Shown one piece after another: positions 46,722-56,050 of a DNA stretch of 64,000 nt. The stretch spans positions 124,001 to 188,000 of the forward strand of contig NZ_CAJYGQ010000001.1 of the NCBI RefSeq assembly GCF_913773635.1, given 5' to 3'. Both the position numbers and the translations under genes were made by a program. The notes beneath the pieces are model-generated. The model searched no databases and was not told the origin of the DNA. It saw only the letters and a program-made list of their open reading frames with translations. The stretch's first letter is position 1, and every line of letters starts with the position of its first letter. Source of the stretch: an uncultured Mucilaginibacter sp. (GTDB lineage: Bacteria > Bacteroidota > Bacteroidia > Sphingobacteriales > Sphingobacteriaceae).

Positions 46722-48152
46722 ATGAAGAATTTAACTACTGTAATTATTATATGTGCCGCTTTCACCAGTAGCGTGTTAAGCAGCTGTTCAAAATTATTTG
46801 AAAATCCTGATATCAATACCAATCCTAATGCCGTAACCAATGTGGATTTGCCCACACTAATGGGTGGAACTTTGTTAGGAGTAGGTTTGCTGCATGAAGA
46901 TACCGATGTAAGGATAGCCTCCATGTGGGCGGGCGAATTGAACGGATTAGCCCGAGCTCACCTGGGTTATTCACAATACATTGTATCTGCCCAAAACTTT
47001 ACCTGGAGCCCGTTATACCCCGTGGCCGGCCAGGCAAGGCTAATGCAACTGAAGGCTGATTCGATAGGCAATGCCTGGGGAAAAGGAATTGGTCAGGTTT
47101 TAGAAGCTATGGTTATTGCCAAAGCCACAGCTTTGTACGGAGATGTGCCTTACAGTCAGGCTTTTGATGCTGCCCGATACCCAACACCAGCATTTGACAA
47201 GCAACTTGATGTATACGGTGCGCTGCAAGTTACACTGGACAACGCCATTATAAATCTTTCGGCAGCTACAGGTTCAGCTTATCCTGCAAAAGATTTCATT
47301 TATAAAGGCGATGTAAAAAGATGGCTTGCCGCCGCTAATACTCTTAAAGCGCGTTTGTACCTGCATACCGGCAATTATGCACAGGCTGTAAGATATGCAC
47401 AGCAGGGCATAAGCAGTTCTGCTGGTGATGCGTTGATGCCTCACGGCACCGCTATAGGCGTTGACATTAATCAGAACTATGATTTCTTTGCCGTATCGCG
47501 CATTGGGGATACTGGTTTTGATGGCGCTTATTTACCAAAACTGATGCAGTCGCGCATCGGTTCGGCCAATACTAAAACAGATGAAACCGCACTGTATAAC
47601 TACTTCTTCAAAAAAGGTATTACAGCTACTAACAGTTTGGATGGTAACACCGTTGATGGAGCCTTTGTGGCAGCTGCGCCGCAGCCGTTGGTTACTTACT
47701 ATGAAAACCAATTGATTTTGGCCGAAGCACAGGCAAGGTTAGGACAAAATAACGAGGCTTTGAACTCCTTGAACAGCGTAAGGGCAAGCCTGAACAATGG
47801 TGTAATTAATGGACGCACTTTTGGTGCAACCGGCCGCAGGTATGATGCCTACACACTTGCTGACTTTGGTGTTGCTGGCCTGGCTAATAGTACAGGTGCG
47901 GCTAATGTGCAGGTAGCCTTATTGTATGAAATTATTTCACAGCGTTACATTTGTTTCCTGATGCAATATGAGGCATTTAATGATTACCGCCGTTTGGCAA
48001 GTGCTGTGCCGGTGGTGCAACTGCCTATTCCTTTGTATACAGGTACACAAAAGCCGCAGCGGTTTATTTACCCACAGGTTGAAATTAATACAAACCCAAA
48101 TGTGCCTAAGCCGCTTGCCAGTCAGTTTACTAAGCTTTCGGTGTTTCCCTAA
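46722..48152 (+). CDS. SusD-like nutrient-binding outer-membrane lipoprotein
   Basis: A 476-residue lipoprotein with lipobox VLSSC and an N-terminus typical of the SusD-like 2 group (KLFENPDINTNPNAV). The middle has FIYKGDVKRWLAAANTLKARLYLHTGNY and the C-terminus YICFLMQYEAFNDYRR, both conserved in this group. It forms the surface lid of the SusC partner, whose gene ends 29 bp upstream. Confidence 0.94.
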   Translation: MKNLTTVIIICAAFTSSVLSSCSKLFENPDINTNPNAVTNVDLPTLMGGTLLGVGLLHEDTDVRIASMWAGELNGLARAHLGYSQYIVSAQNFTWSPLYPVAGQARLMQLKADSIGNAWGKGIGQVLEAMVIAKATALYGDVPYSQAFDAARYPTPAFDKQLDVYGALQVTLDNAIINLSAATGSAYPAKDFIYKGDVKRWLAAANTLKARLYLHTGNYAQAVRYAQQGISSSAGDALMPHGTAIGVDINQNYDFFAVSRIGDTGFDGAYLPKLMQSRIGSANTKTDETALYNYFFKKGITATNSLDGNTVDGAFVAAAPQPLVTYYENQLILAEAQARLGQNNEALNSLNSVRASLNNGVINGRTFGATGRRYDAYTLADFGVAGLANSTGAANVQVALLYEIISQRYICFLMQYEAFNDYRRLASAVPVVQLPIPLYTGTQKPQRFIYPQVEINTNPNVPKPLASQFTKLSVFP

Positions 48153-48180
48153 TCATGACAATAGATTTTAGCCGCTACCT

Positions 48181-49497
48181 ATGAAATTAAACAAACGGTT
48201 ATCAACTTTGGCCGAACGTGTTTCGTTAAGATATTTCACCTTTATTGCTTTGTATTTTGCCGAAGGATTGCCCATGGGCATTTTATTTATCGGCATACCG
48301 GCCTGGATGGCCATGAACAATAAAACTGTTACAGAAATTGGTGCCTTTGATGTGGCGTGTGCCATGCCATGGACTTTCAAGTTCTTTATTGCGCCAATGA
48401 TGGACAGATATACATTTTTACCCATGGGCCGTAAGCGCCCCTGGGTAATTATATGCCAGTTAGGCTTATTTATAAGTTTGCTGGTGATGGCATGTATAAA
48501 AGATCCGCTCAACAATTTATCTTTACTTGTTGCAGGAGGGTTCCTGGTATCTGTATTTGGAGCTGCGCAGGATGCCGCAACCGACGGCCTTGCGGTAGAC
48601 AATATACCTGCTGAAGAGCAAGCGCGCGCCAATGCTTTTATGGGCGGCGCAAGGATGATTGGAAGCTCATGTGCGCTAGCCTTAAGCACTTGGTTGCTTG
48701 AGAAATACAATTTCCTCGTCTCCACAGCTACCATTGGTGTTATGGTGGGCTTGGTTACGTTGGTGCCATTACTTATAAGGGAGCACCAGGAAGAACGGCT
48801 GCTACCTTGGTCGGAGGGGCAGGCAAACCCGAGCAACAAGGAAATACAGATTAACAGTTGGGTTGAAATGTACCGTTCGCTGTATGCAGCATTTAGTTTA
48901 AAAAACGCCTTTTTGCTGGCTTCGCTACTGTTTTTGTCGCAAGGGTCATATAATTACTTTGAAAAGCTGCTACCCATATTTGCGGTAAAAGTTACCGGCT
49001 GGACGCATGTTTATTATTCAAACGCATTTGCCGTGGCAGATCTTACCGGCGGCATTGCAGGTATTTTATTGGGCGGATGGCTTATTGAACGCTTTGGCAT
49101 CAAGCGTATGATTTACATCTATTTCTTTTTCATCTGCGCACAAACGTTACTGCTGAGTTCACTCAGCCAATACTGGAATGACTCGAATTACCTGTACAGC
49201 TATATTATTGTTTACCGTTGGGTGAACGCCTTTGCTAAAATTGGTGTATTTGCCATTGCCATGCAATGCTGCTCAAAGCGGGTATCTGCAAGTCAGTTTA
49301 CATTTTACATGACTATTGGTGCAGTTGGTTCAATGGTTGGAGCGGCGTTGATTAGTCCGGCAAAAAATAATTTTAGCTGGGAAGTATCCTTTATGTTTTT
49401 TGCTGTTATGATGGTGTTATGCGCCATAAACCTTCGCGCTTTAAACATTAAAAAGTTAGAACACCAAATTGAAGAATTGGAGCACCAGCGTAATTAG
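48181..49497 (+). CDS. MFS transporter, AmpG/PAT-like
   Basis: A 438-residue inner-membrane protein with about 12 hydrophobic helices. The N-terminal pattern FAEGLPMGILFIGIPAWM, MPWTFKFFIAPMMDRY, GRKRPWVI and VFGAAQDAATDGLAVD matches the AmpG/peptide-acetyl-CoA transporter branch of the MFS. AmpG itself imports muropeptides. It follows the SusCD pair by 28 bp and probably moves the imported product across the inner membrane. The substrate is an inference from the family. Confidence 0.88.
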   Translation: MKLNKRLSTLAERVSLRYFTFIALYFAEGLPMGILFIGIPAWMAMNNKTVTEIGAFDVACAMPWTFKFFIAPMMDRYTFLPMGRKRPWVIICQLGLFISLLVMACIKDPLNNLSLLVAGGFLVSVFGAAQDAATDGLAVDNIPAEEQARANAFMGGARMIGSSCALALSTWLLEKYNFLVSTATIGVMVGLVTLVPLLIREHQEERLLPWSEGQANPSNKEIQINSWVEMYRSLYAAFSLKNAFLLASLLFLSQGSYNYFEKLLPIFAVKVTGWTHVYYSNAFAVADLTGGIAGILLGGWLIERFGIKRMIYIYFFFICAQTLLLSSLSQYWNDSNYLYSYIIVYRWVNAFAKIGVFAIAMQCCSKRVSASQFTFYMTIGAVGSMVGAALISPAKNNFSWEVSFMFFAVMMVLCAINLRALNIKKLEHQIEELEHQRN

Positions 49498-49518
49498 CAT
49501 TGCGCCAAAGTGGGCTTA

Positions 49519-50352
49519 TTAATACGGATTTTGCGAAATGCTGTGTCTTAATTGCTCATCAGTGGGTTTTTGGATGACGGTAATTTTATCTGCCTGGTCT
49601 ATATTGATTAAGCCCATTTTTTGAAACGCTTTAAGCCAGCGTTGCATGGGCAAAAAATTCCATTTTTGGCGGTACCGCCTGGCGTTTTCAATGATGGATT
49701 GAAAGTAATTTACAGGTGGGTCATACTTATCATGGTACTGGTGCAATACATAATCACCAGCAAAAAGTAGCTTAATGCCCTGCTGTTTAAACATCATGGC
49801 AAAATCAGTATCCTCGGCCCCATAACCCATAAAGGATTCATCAAAGCCTCCAATTTTTTTAAACGTTTGCTTTTGAATACCAAAAATCAACGACCAGAAC
49901 TGCAGATGCTCAACCGGCTCGCCCACCGGTATATGTTCCCGGGCAGGGTGGCTTATTGCTTCCTGTTTTAGTGCTGCATAATTGCCTGTTTCCGGAACAA
50001 ACGGCAAATATAAAGGATAAGCTGCAATAATATTTTGAGATTGTAGCTGCGCCAGCATGCTCTCAAATAAGGTTGGCGATACAATGCAGTCTACATCAAT
50101 AAAAATAATATTGTCTGTTTTTGCAGCCTTTATGCCTGCATTGCGTGCGGCAGCTAATGGCAGCTTTTGCGAATTACCCATTACGTGAATACTCACATTT
50201 AAACCGGTAGGAGGTTTTATGTCATTAGCATTGTCCATACAAACAACCTGTACATCATAGGGTAGGAGCGTTGAGGCCTGTACAGAATGAAGCAGGTTAG
50301 CTAATTGCTTACGCCTTCCTTTAACAATAGTCACAATACTAAATTCAGGCAT
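49519..50352 (-). CDS. Glycosyltransferase family 2
   Basis: A 277-residue GT-A enzyme. It starts EFSIVTIVKGRRKQLANLL, has the metal-binding aspartates in IIFIDVDCIVSP, and the GGFDESFMGYGAEDTDFAMMF segment, the galactosyltransferase-like acidic motif also found in chondroitin-type polymerases. It is the last gene of the five-gene glycosyltransferase operon and overlaps the preceding gene by 8 bp. The product is probably an exported polysaccharide or glycolipid. Confidence 0.9.
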   Translation of the reverse strand: MPEFSIVTIVKGRRKQLANLLHSVQASTLLPYDVQVVCMDNANDIKPPTGLNVSIHVMGNSQKLPLAAARNAGIKAAKTDNIIFIDVDCIVSPTLFESMLAQLQSQNIIAAYPLYLPFVPETGNYAALKQEAISHPAREHIPVGEPVEHLQFWSLIFGIQKQTFKKIGGFDESFMGYGAEDTDFAMMFKQQGIKLLFAGDYVLHQYHDKYDPPVNYFQSIIENARRYRQKWNFLPMQRWLKAFQKMGLINIDQADKITVIQKPTDEQLRHSISQNPY

Positions 50353-51370
50353 ACCACTCTTTCATTTGTTGCGCTATCAATTGGGTCGATGATGTACTCG
50401 TTAGGTTTTTTTCAGGTTCGAAAGTTTTAGCTTTTGCTATTACTTCCTGCCACTGCTGTGCGCTAAAGATATCTTCAGCCAAAAGGGCAATACCCTTATT
50501 TGCTAAAACGCTGGCATGTACTGCCTGCTCATTGTAAGGCCGAGGTTCAGGCAGTAAAATCAAACGTTTGTTAAGCGACAGCAGTTCGGCAATGGTGTTT
50601 TGTCCGGCTGCAGTTACTACTACCTCTCCAACAATAGCTTCGCTGATATTATCCACTTTACCGAGCAGTGTGCAATTGTTACCTAAACTATAGTTTTGTT
50701 TATTGCCAATGATGGTAAAATGGGTGTTCTCATCTTGGGTGATGTTTTTAAGTATATGTTCGTTATAGTTATCGTAGCCTAATAGTACGGTCACATTACC
50801 AATTTCGGATAGTGAGTTTTGGTCTATATCACGTCCGGCATACTTTGAGATATATCCGCTGTAAAAAGTTTTAAATGCAAATTGATATTCTTCCTGTTCA
50901 ATACATGAAGGGAAGTGAGCTATAATATGGTCTGCAAGTTGATGTGCAAACACCTGGGTGGGGTCGTTCATAATATCACCGTGCAAATGGACTAAGACAA
51001 CGGGTACGCCCATGCCTCTTACCATAATGGCTAGCTCAGGAACGCCATCGCAATAAAATGCTTTTGGTCTATAACGTTCTATCGCTTCGGCAAGTGCTTT
51101 GGCACGCTGCGCGGGCTCAACAGCATAAGGTGTAACTTCAAACGCTTTGGAAAAGGTATGCTCAGGCATGATATAGTCATCGGGATATTTAGGGGGAAGC
51201 TCCAAAACTTTAACACTATGCATACAGCGAAGATAGCCGGTTATTTCATTGTTTGTGGTTACTGCTATTACTTCAAAAAATTCTAATAATGCAGGGTATA
51301 GCATATTGAACGTTGCCCTATGCCCGTTGCCGTGTGCATGTACAAAGTAAAATAGGGTAGGCTTGCTCAT
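50345..51370 (-). CDS. GT-B glycosyltransferase, MurG/GT28-like
   Basis: A 341-residue protein starting MSKPTLFYFVHAHGNGHRAT, with a GT28-like C-terminal segment GEVVVTAAGQNTIAELLSLNKRLILL and PRPYNEQ near the nucleotide-binding site. It lacks a membrane segment. The start HGNGH is in the N-domain loop that contacts the acceptor in MurG-like enzymes. It is the fourth gene of the operon and overlaps the adjacent GT4 gene by 4 bp. Confidence 0.85.
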   Translation of the reverse strand: MSKPTLFYFVHAHGNGHRATFNMLYPALLEFFEVIAVTTNNEITGYLRCMHSVKVLELPPKYPDDYIMPEHTFSKAFEVTPYAVEPAQRAKALAEAIERYRPKAFYCDGVPELAIMVRGMGVPVVLVHLHGDIMNDPTQVFAHQLADHIIAHFPSCIEQEEYQFAFKTFYSGYISKYAGRDIDQNSLSEIGNVTVLLGYDNYNEHILKNITQDENTHFTIIGNKQNYSLGNNCTLLGKVDNISEAIVGEVVVTAAGQNTIAELLSLNKRLILLPEPRPYNEQAVHASVLANKGIALLAEDIFSAQQWQEVIAKAKTFEPEKNLTSTSSTQLIAQQMKEWYA

Positions 51371-52428
51371 AATTGCGCCTCTTTCGTTAAGCGTTCGTAA
51401 ACCCTAACATAGGCCGCGGTAGTTTTTGCCATATCAAATGATGCTGCGAAGTTTCTGCAGGCTTCATGAGTCGATTTTTTAGCAACCTCCAGCGGTTCTA
51501 TCAAATCCTGCCAGTTGTGAGAATCAACAGTAACTGAAACTTGCGGATCTCGGAGTTCAGCTGGTATAGCAGTGCTGAACCCCACAACAGGTAAACCGCT
51601 GGCAAGCATCTCTATGGTGGCTAAACCAAACGGCTCTTCCCAGGTTGCGGTTGCTAAAAATGCAGAGGCACCAGCCACTAATTTACGTAACTGTTGCTGT
51701 GTAACATGAGATATGTATTCTACACGCTCATTCAACTGTGGTTTAACATACTCGTTAAAATAGCTTTGGTCAAAAATAGAGCCTACTATTTTAAGCGGCT
51801 GTTGTAAATGATTTGCTAGATGAATAGCGGCTTCAACATTCTTTTCTTTGGCGATACGCCCGCTCCAAAGTAAATACCCGTCGGTATTGCGGCCGTTTAC
51901 CTTCCATTTTTCAAGTGGTATTCCATTCAATATCACCTCCACATCCTGACCCAAAGATGTTTTCCATCGTTGACTCATTCTGCCTGAAATTCCAATAGGT
52001 GTAACCGGAGCGTGCTTTATAAAAAACTTATACATCAATTCAAAACGTTCGGATGGGGGTAAATGCAGGGTAAGTACTGCCGGGGTTTTAAAAAGCGCCC
52101 CCATTGAGTAAATTTCAGGTATGTATGAGTTGTAATGGATAACATCATACCCGCTAACTTCAAATGCTCCGTATTGCAATGTTTGGTAGTTTTGCTGCCC
52201 GACCTCCTCATTGGTTGGCCTGTAAGAATCGTCTTTCATGCTGAGCGCACTTTCCCGAAATTCAATTACCTGGAAAAGATTTTTTTCATCGGCATCTTTT
52301 GCTATCACATCTACGGTATGGCCGGCACGCACCAATTCGTTGGCGTGTTCAACAATAAAGGCCTCGGTACCGCCGCTATATGGTTCGCGCAGCGAAATGA
52401 ATGGCCCTGCAACTATGAGTATCTTCAT
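51367..52428 (-). CDS. Glycosyltransferase family 4
   Basis: A 353-residue GT-B enzyme with an N-terminal acceptor domain (MKILIVAGPFISLREPYSGG) and a C-terminal donor domain with the complete EX7E motif (EEPFGLATIE). It shares the overall pattern SGG.EAF...AN.L...GH..D.IA..AD with the GT4 at 53456, pointing to duplication. It overlaps its neighbours by 4 bp on both sides (ATGA type), indicating tight translational coupling. Confidence 0.93.
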   Translation of the reverse strand: MKILIVAGPFISLREPYSGGTEAFIVEHANELVRAGHTVDVIAKDADEKNLFQVIEFRESALSMKDDSYRPTNEEVGQQNYQTLQYGAFEVSGYDVIHYNSYIPEIYSMGALFKTPAVLTLHLPPSERFELMYKFFIKHAPVTPIGISGRMSQRWKTSLGQDVEVILNGIPLEKWKVNGRNTDGYLLWSGRIAKEKNVEAAIHLANHLQQPLKIVGSIFDQSYFNEYVKPQLNERVEYISHVTQQQLRKLVAGASAFLATATWEEPFGLATIEMLASGLPVVGFSTAIPAELRDPQVSVTVDSHNWQDLIEPLEVAKKSTHEACRNFAASFDMAKTTAAYVRVYERLTKEAQL

Positions 52429-53447
52429 ATTAACTTCTCAAAGTAGTTTATATAGCGCTCAGCCATAGTAGTTAAAGAGAATTTTTGTGCGTGTTGCCGT
52501 ACCATTTCGCTGTCAAGTAACATAGCCGCCTTTATTGCTTTTGTAAGAGACGCTACGTTCTTTTGATCGGCAACAACTCCGCTGTTGGTATCTACAAGTT
52601 CATGAAAGGCGCCGCGATTAAAACCCGCTACAGGTACCCCTGCCGACATGGCTTCGATATTTGTAAGTCCAAACGGCTCTTCCCATCGTACAGCATTCAC
52701 CATTGCTGCTGCTCCCTTCATGTTTGATAGCGTATCTGCTTGTGTTAAATGCCCAAGGTACGTATCATCAGGGGTCATGCGTGGTTTAATTTGTTCGTCA
52801 AAATACTCCACATCGTCAACCGGCCCGCCAAACTTTAAGGGCATATTTAATTCGTGCGCGGCATCTAAAACTATATCAAGTCCTTTGGCATGTACAATTC
52901 TGCCGAACCAAAATAAGTAGTTGCTGCTAGTGCGTACAAGTGGCCATTTATCAAGGTCTACACCATTATAAATAACTGTTGAACCGTTATTAGTGTACGG
53001 CGCCCAGGTGCTTTGAAAAGATTTTGAAGGTAGAATAAAGTGCAAGTTTGCTGAATGCGATGATATTTTAATTGCAGCTTTCAGCTTACTGGTTGGAGGC
53101 GTATGTATAGTAGTAACTACCGGAATTTGAGCCTTTATGCCCCATATTACAGGTAACTCATGGGTGGAGTTATTATGAACGATGTCGAAGTTTTGTTGTT
53201 CAATATCTCTTAGTATGGATAAATACTCATCATTTTCGTAAAGCTCAAACTGCTTGTCTTCCCTGTGTTCACTACCGTAAAATGCTTTAACGTTTAATTC
53301 AGGGTCACTATCGGAATGAGCATACAAGGTTATATGGTGCCCCAACTTCATAAAAGCTTTACACAGTGAATGTGTAAATGCCTCCAAGCCGCCGCGAAAG
53401 GGTTCGGCAATGGGTAATCGGGTTTTAGCTATAATGGCAATTTTCAT
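52425..53447 (-). CDS. Glycosyltransferase family 4
   Basis: A 340-residue GT4 enzyme. The start MKIAIIAKTRLPIAEPFRGG, LFWFGRIVHAKGLDIVLDAA (donor domain entry) and the EX7E motif EEPFGLTNIE are visible. It is the most divergent of the three adjacent GT4 paralogues, so it may use a different sugar. It overlaps the next gene by 4 bp, and the upstream GT4 ends 8 bp before its start. Confidence 0.93.
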   Translation of the reverse strand: MKIAIIAKTRLPIAEPFRGGLEAFTHSLCKAFMKLGHHITLYAHSDSDPELNVKAFYGSEHREDKQFELYENDEYLSILRDIEQQNFDIVHNNSTHELPVIWGIKAQIPVVTTIHTPPTSKLKAAIKISSHSANLHFILPSKSFQSTWAPYTNNGSTVIYNGVDLDKWPLVRTSSNYLFWFGRIVHAKGLDIVLDAAHELNMPLKFGGPVDDVEYFDEQIKPRMTPDDTYLGHLTQADTLSNMKGAAAMVNAVRWEEPFGLTNIEAMSAGVPVAGFNRGAFHELVDTNSGVVADQKNVASLTKAIKAAMLLDSEMVRQHAQKFSLTTMAERYINYFEKLI

Positions 53448-53455
53448 GAGCCAGC

Positions 53456-54559
53456 TTAATTTAAAGGTAGGGGTTGCTCAGAGGCAATTTGCGTCACGCT
53501 GTTGCCTGTAAAAACGTCTTCTATAAATACAGCTCCATTTAGCAATGCTTTATTATAGAGGTCGAGGTATTCAACCGTCATACTTTGAACATTCATGTTT
53601 GATGCAAATTCTCTACAAGCATCTGAACTGATGATTTGGCTTTGCTCAACCAACTCTGCCAGGTCTTGCCATTTAGGGGAAGCTGTGGTTAAAACGCTTT
53701 CATGTTTCCAGTTAGGCGGTACTGCGGTGGTAAAACCCACAACGGGTACGCCGCTTGCCAGCATTTCCAGCGCCGCCAGGCCAAAAGGCTCTTGCCAGGT
53801 GGCGGTGGCAAGGTAAGCTGTCGCATTTCTGGCTAAGCTGCTAAGTTCCAGTTGTGTTATATGTCCAACATATTGAATTTGACTGTTGAGATGAGGCTTA
53901 ACCATTTCATCAAAGTAATGCTGATCCGTAATCCTTCCGGCAATAATGAGCGGTAGTTGCATATGTATTGCCAGGCTAATGGCAGCGGCAACGTTTTTTT
54001 CTTGATTAATACGGGCCGACCATAGCAGGTACTTGCCACCCCTTGCGCCATTTGCAGGCCATAAGTTTATATCTATACCATTAGATATCAGTGGTATATC
54101 AAGGCCAAGCGCATAATCCCATTGTTGTTTTACTCTTTCTGATATCGCAATAAATGTAATATAGCCAAATTCAGCCAGTTCCTGATACGCTGATACGCGT
54201 TTGTGGTCTGCCGGTGAGTGCAATGTTAAAAACAAAGGTTTGTTAAATTGCAACCCAGCAGTTATCAGGTGCGGGTAAAACATATTGTAATGCACAATAT
54301 CATATTTATCAGTGTTCAGTCTTTCAAACTGACTTTTTTCTTCCGCAATTTTGTTGTATTCAGATTGCTTTGAAGTGGAGGCTGAAAACGGATTTACGAG
54401 TGTGAACTTTGCATCAGCATCGGCCTCTTCAGCAACAATATCAACATTATGCCCATCATCAATAAGCTGGTTGGCGAGTGAAACCATAAACGCTTCAATA
54501 CCACTATTGTATGGCTCTTTGAGTGATATGCCAGGACCTGACACCAATAAAATATTCAT
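53456..54559 (-). CDS. Glycosyltransferase family 4, first gene of the GT operon
   Basis: 367 residues from ATG 54559 (MNILLVSGPGISLKEPY); a GTG at 54571 would add four. It has the GT4 layout with WSARINQEKNVAAAISL and the EX7E motif EPFGLAALE. It is similar along its length to the GT4 at 51367. It is the first gene of the five-gene operon, with the promoter presumably in the 322-bp region upstream. Confidence 0.93.
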   Translation of the reverse strand: MNILLVSGPGISLKEPYNSGIEAFMVSLANQLIDDGHNVDIVAEEADADAKFTLVNPFSASTSKQSEYNKIAEEKSQFERLNTDKYDIVHYNMFYPHLITAGLQFNKPLFLTLHSPADHKRVSAYQELAEFGYITFIAISERVKQQWDYALGLDIPLISNGIDINLWPANGARGGKYLLWSARINQEKNVAAAISLAIHMQLPLIIAGRITDQHYFDEMVKPHLNSQIQYVGHITQLELSSLARNATAYLATATWQEPFGLAALEMLASGVPVVGFTTAVPPNWKHESVLTTASPKWQDLAELVEQSQIISSDACREFASNMNVQSMTVEYLDLYNKALLNGAVFIEDVFTGNSVTQIASEQPLPLN

Positions 54560-54881
54560 ATTAAAAAGCACCTATCTGTGTAGCTAATTAGTTATCCGTC
54601 ATAAAAGGCTACATACAGAGGTCATCAAGACTGATGTGCGTGGCTTTTCAATAAGATTGATTTATATCCTATAAAAAATAAAAGGCTTAAATGTTTAAGT
54701 AATGAAAAATATAGATGAAAATATAAAGTTTAAAAGCAGTACAAACTTGTACTTACAGCGTGGCAAACCATGAATTATTTATTGCACCCACAGATACTTA
54801 TAATGAAGTTGCAGTATATTGGCTTTTTCTCTCCGCTTACTATTAATTTAAATATCCTTTGAGCTTTGCTGAATCCACTGC
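54560..54881. other. Divergent intergenic region, no gene seen
   Basis: 322 bp of AT-rich DNA between the GT operon and the FGE-like gene. No small ORF, hairpin of note or complete TTTG/TAnnTTTG promoter was found. A TATCCTTTG (about 54851) is one base off the -7 spacing and is only a weak candidate for the FGE gene. Confidence 0.4.
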
Positions 54882-55982
54882 ATGAAGTTTTTGTATTGTA
54901 AATCTGAATTTTTTATAAGCTTTATTAGCGCTGTACTTTTGCTAGGCATATTTTCATGCCATAGTCCATCAAATCAAAATAACGAGACTGGTAATAAAGC
55001 AACTGAAAATGCAGTCGAGGTTGAACATGTAAAAGCAAATAGATATACAGCTTTTGAAAACATGGTACTTATACCAGCCGGTAGCTTCATGATGGGAGGT
55101 GATGGTAGTGAAGCAGCAGACGATGAGCTACCTAAGCATAAAGTCAATTTAAAAGCTTTTTGGATGGACGAACATGAGGTAACTAACGCGCAATTTGCCA
55201 AGTTTATCAGCGCAACGGGCTATATTACAACTGCCGAACGCAAACCTCAATGGAGCCAATTAAAACAACAATTACCGCCCGGAACTCCTGAGCCACCCGA
55301 TAGCCTGCTTAATCCAGCATCCCTGGTATTTACACCGCCAAACCATGCAGTTAATTTGCAAGACTACGGCCAATGGTGGAGTTGGGTGCCCGGTGCCAGC
55401 TGGAAGCACCCTGATGGAAAAAATAGTAATATACAAGGGAAAGAGAACTACCCAGTAATACATATAAGCTGGGAAGATGCTGCAGCCTATTGCAAATGGG
55501 CAGGTAAACGCTTACCAACCGAGTCCGAGTGGGAGTATGCAGCACGTGGCGGTCTGCAAAATAATATATATCCGTGGGGTAACGAGCATATTGATGCGGG
55601 TAAGCCGAAAGCCAATACCTGGCAGGGGGCATTCCCAAATAACAATACCTTGAAAGACGGATTTTTTGGTCTAGCACCTGTCAAAAGATTTAAGCCGAAT
55701 GGGTATAAGCTTTATGACATGGCAGGTAACGTTTGGGAATGGTGCGCTGATTGGTATAGTGCCGTTGCGTATAAAAATTTGCCTGCAGTAGTGAATAACC
55801 CTAAAGGACCTGTAAGTAGTTATGACCCCGAGGAGCCGTACGCAAAAAAGAAAGTGACCAGAGGCGGATCATTTATGTGCAATGATAGCTATTGCTCCGG
55901 TTACCGTTCGGCACGGCGCATGAAAAGCAGCTTTGACTCGGGTATGAGTAACTTAGGCTTCAGATGCGTACGCGACAAGTAA
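54882..55982 (+). CDS. Formylglycine-generating enzyme (sulfatase-modifying), lipoprotein
   Basis: A 366-residue protein with a lipobox (LGIFSC, about residue 28) after a hydrophobic signal, so it is predicted to be membrane-anchored outside the cytoplasm. The FGE/SUMF1 fold spans about residues 60-365 (MVLIPAGSFMMGGDG, WMDEHEVTNAQFAKF, GKRLPTESEWEYAARGG, YDMAGNVWEWCADW, SNLGFRCVRD). Cys333 and Cys338 (CNDSYC) match the copper-binding active-site pair of true FGE (human Cys336/Cys341). It would convert sulfatase Cys to formylglycine. No sulfatase gene is visible here. Confidence 0.9.
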   Translation: MKFLYCKSEFFISFISAVLLLGIFSCHSPSNQNNETGNKATENAVEVEHVKANRYTAFENMVLIPAGSFMMGGDGSEAADDELPKHKVNLKAFWMDEHEVTNAQFAKFISATGYITTAERKPQWSQLKQQLPPGTPEPPDSLLNPASLVFTPPNHAVNLQDYGQWWSWVPGASWKHPDGKNSNIQGKENYPVIHISWEDAAAYCKWAGKRLPTESEWEYAARGGLQNNIYPWGNEHIDAGKPKANTWQGAFPNNNTLKDGFFGLAPVKRFKPNGYKLYDMAGNVWEWCADWYSAVAYKNLPAVVNNPKGPVSSYDPEEPYAKKKVTRGGSFMCNDSYCSGYRSARRMKSSFDSGMSNLGFRCVRDK

Positions 55983-56050
55983 ATGTCAAGAAGTTAAGAT
56001 TTAGACAAAAGCATTGTGCTGCGTTGCATAGGCAGGCATCATCCACCGTT

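Noticed and set aside
55983..56050. Possible terminator between the FGE-like and sigma genes
   Set aside because: Only short, imperfect pairing was found and no T-run, so a terminator could not be supported.
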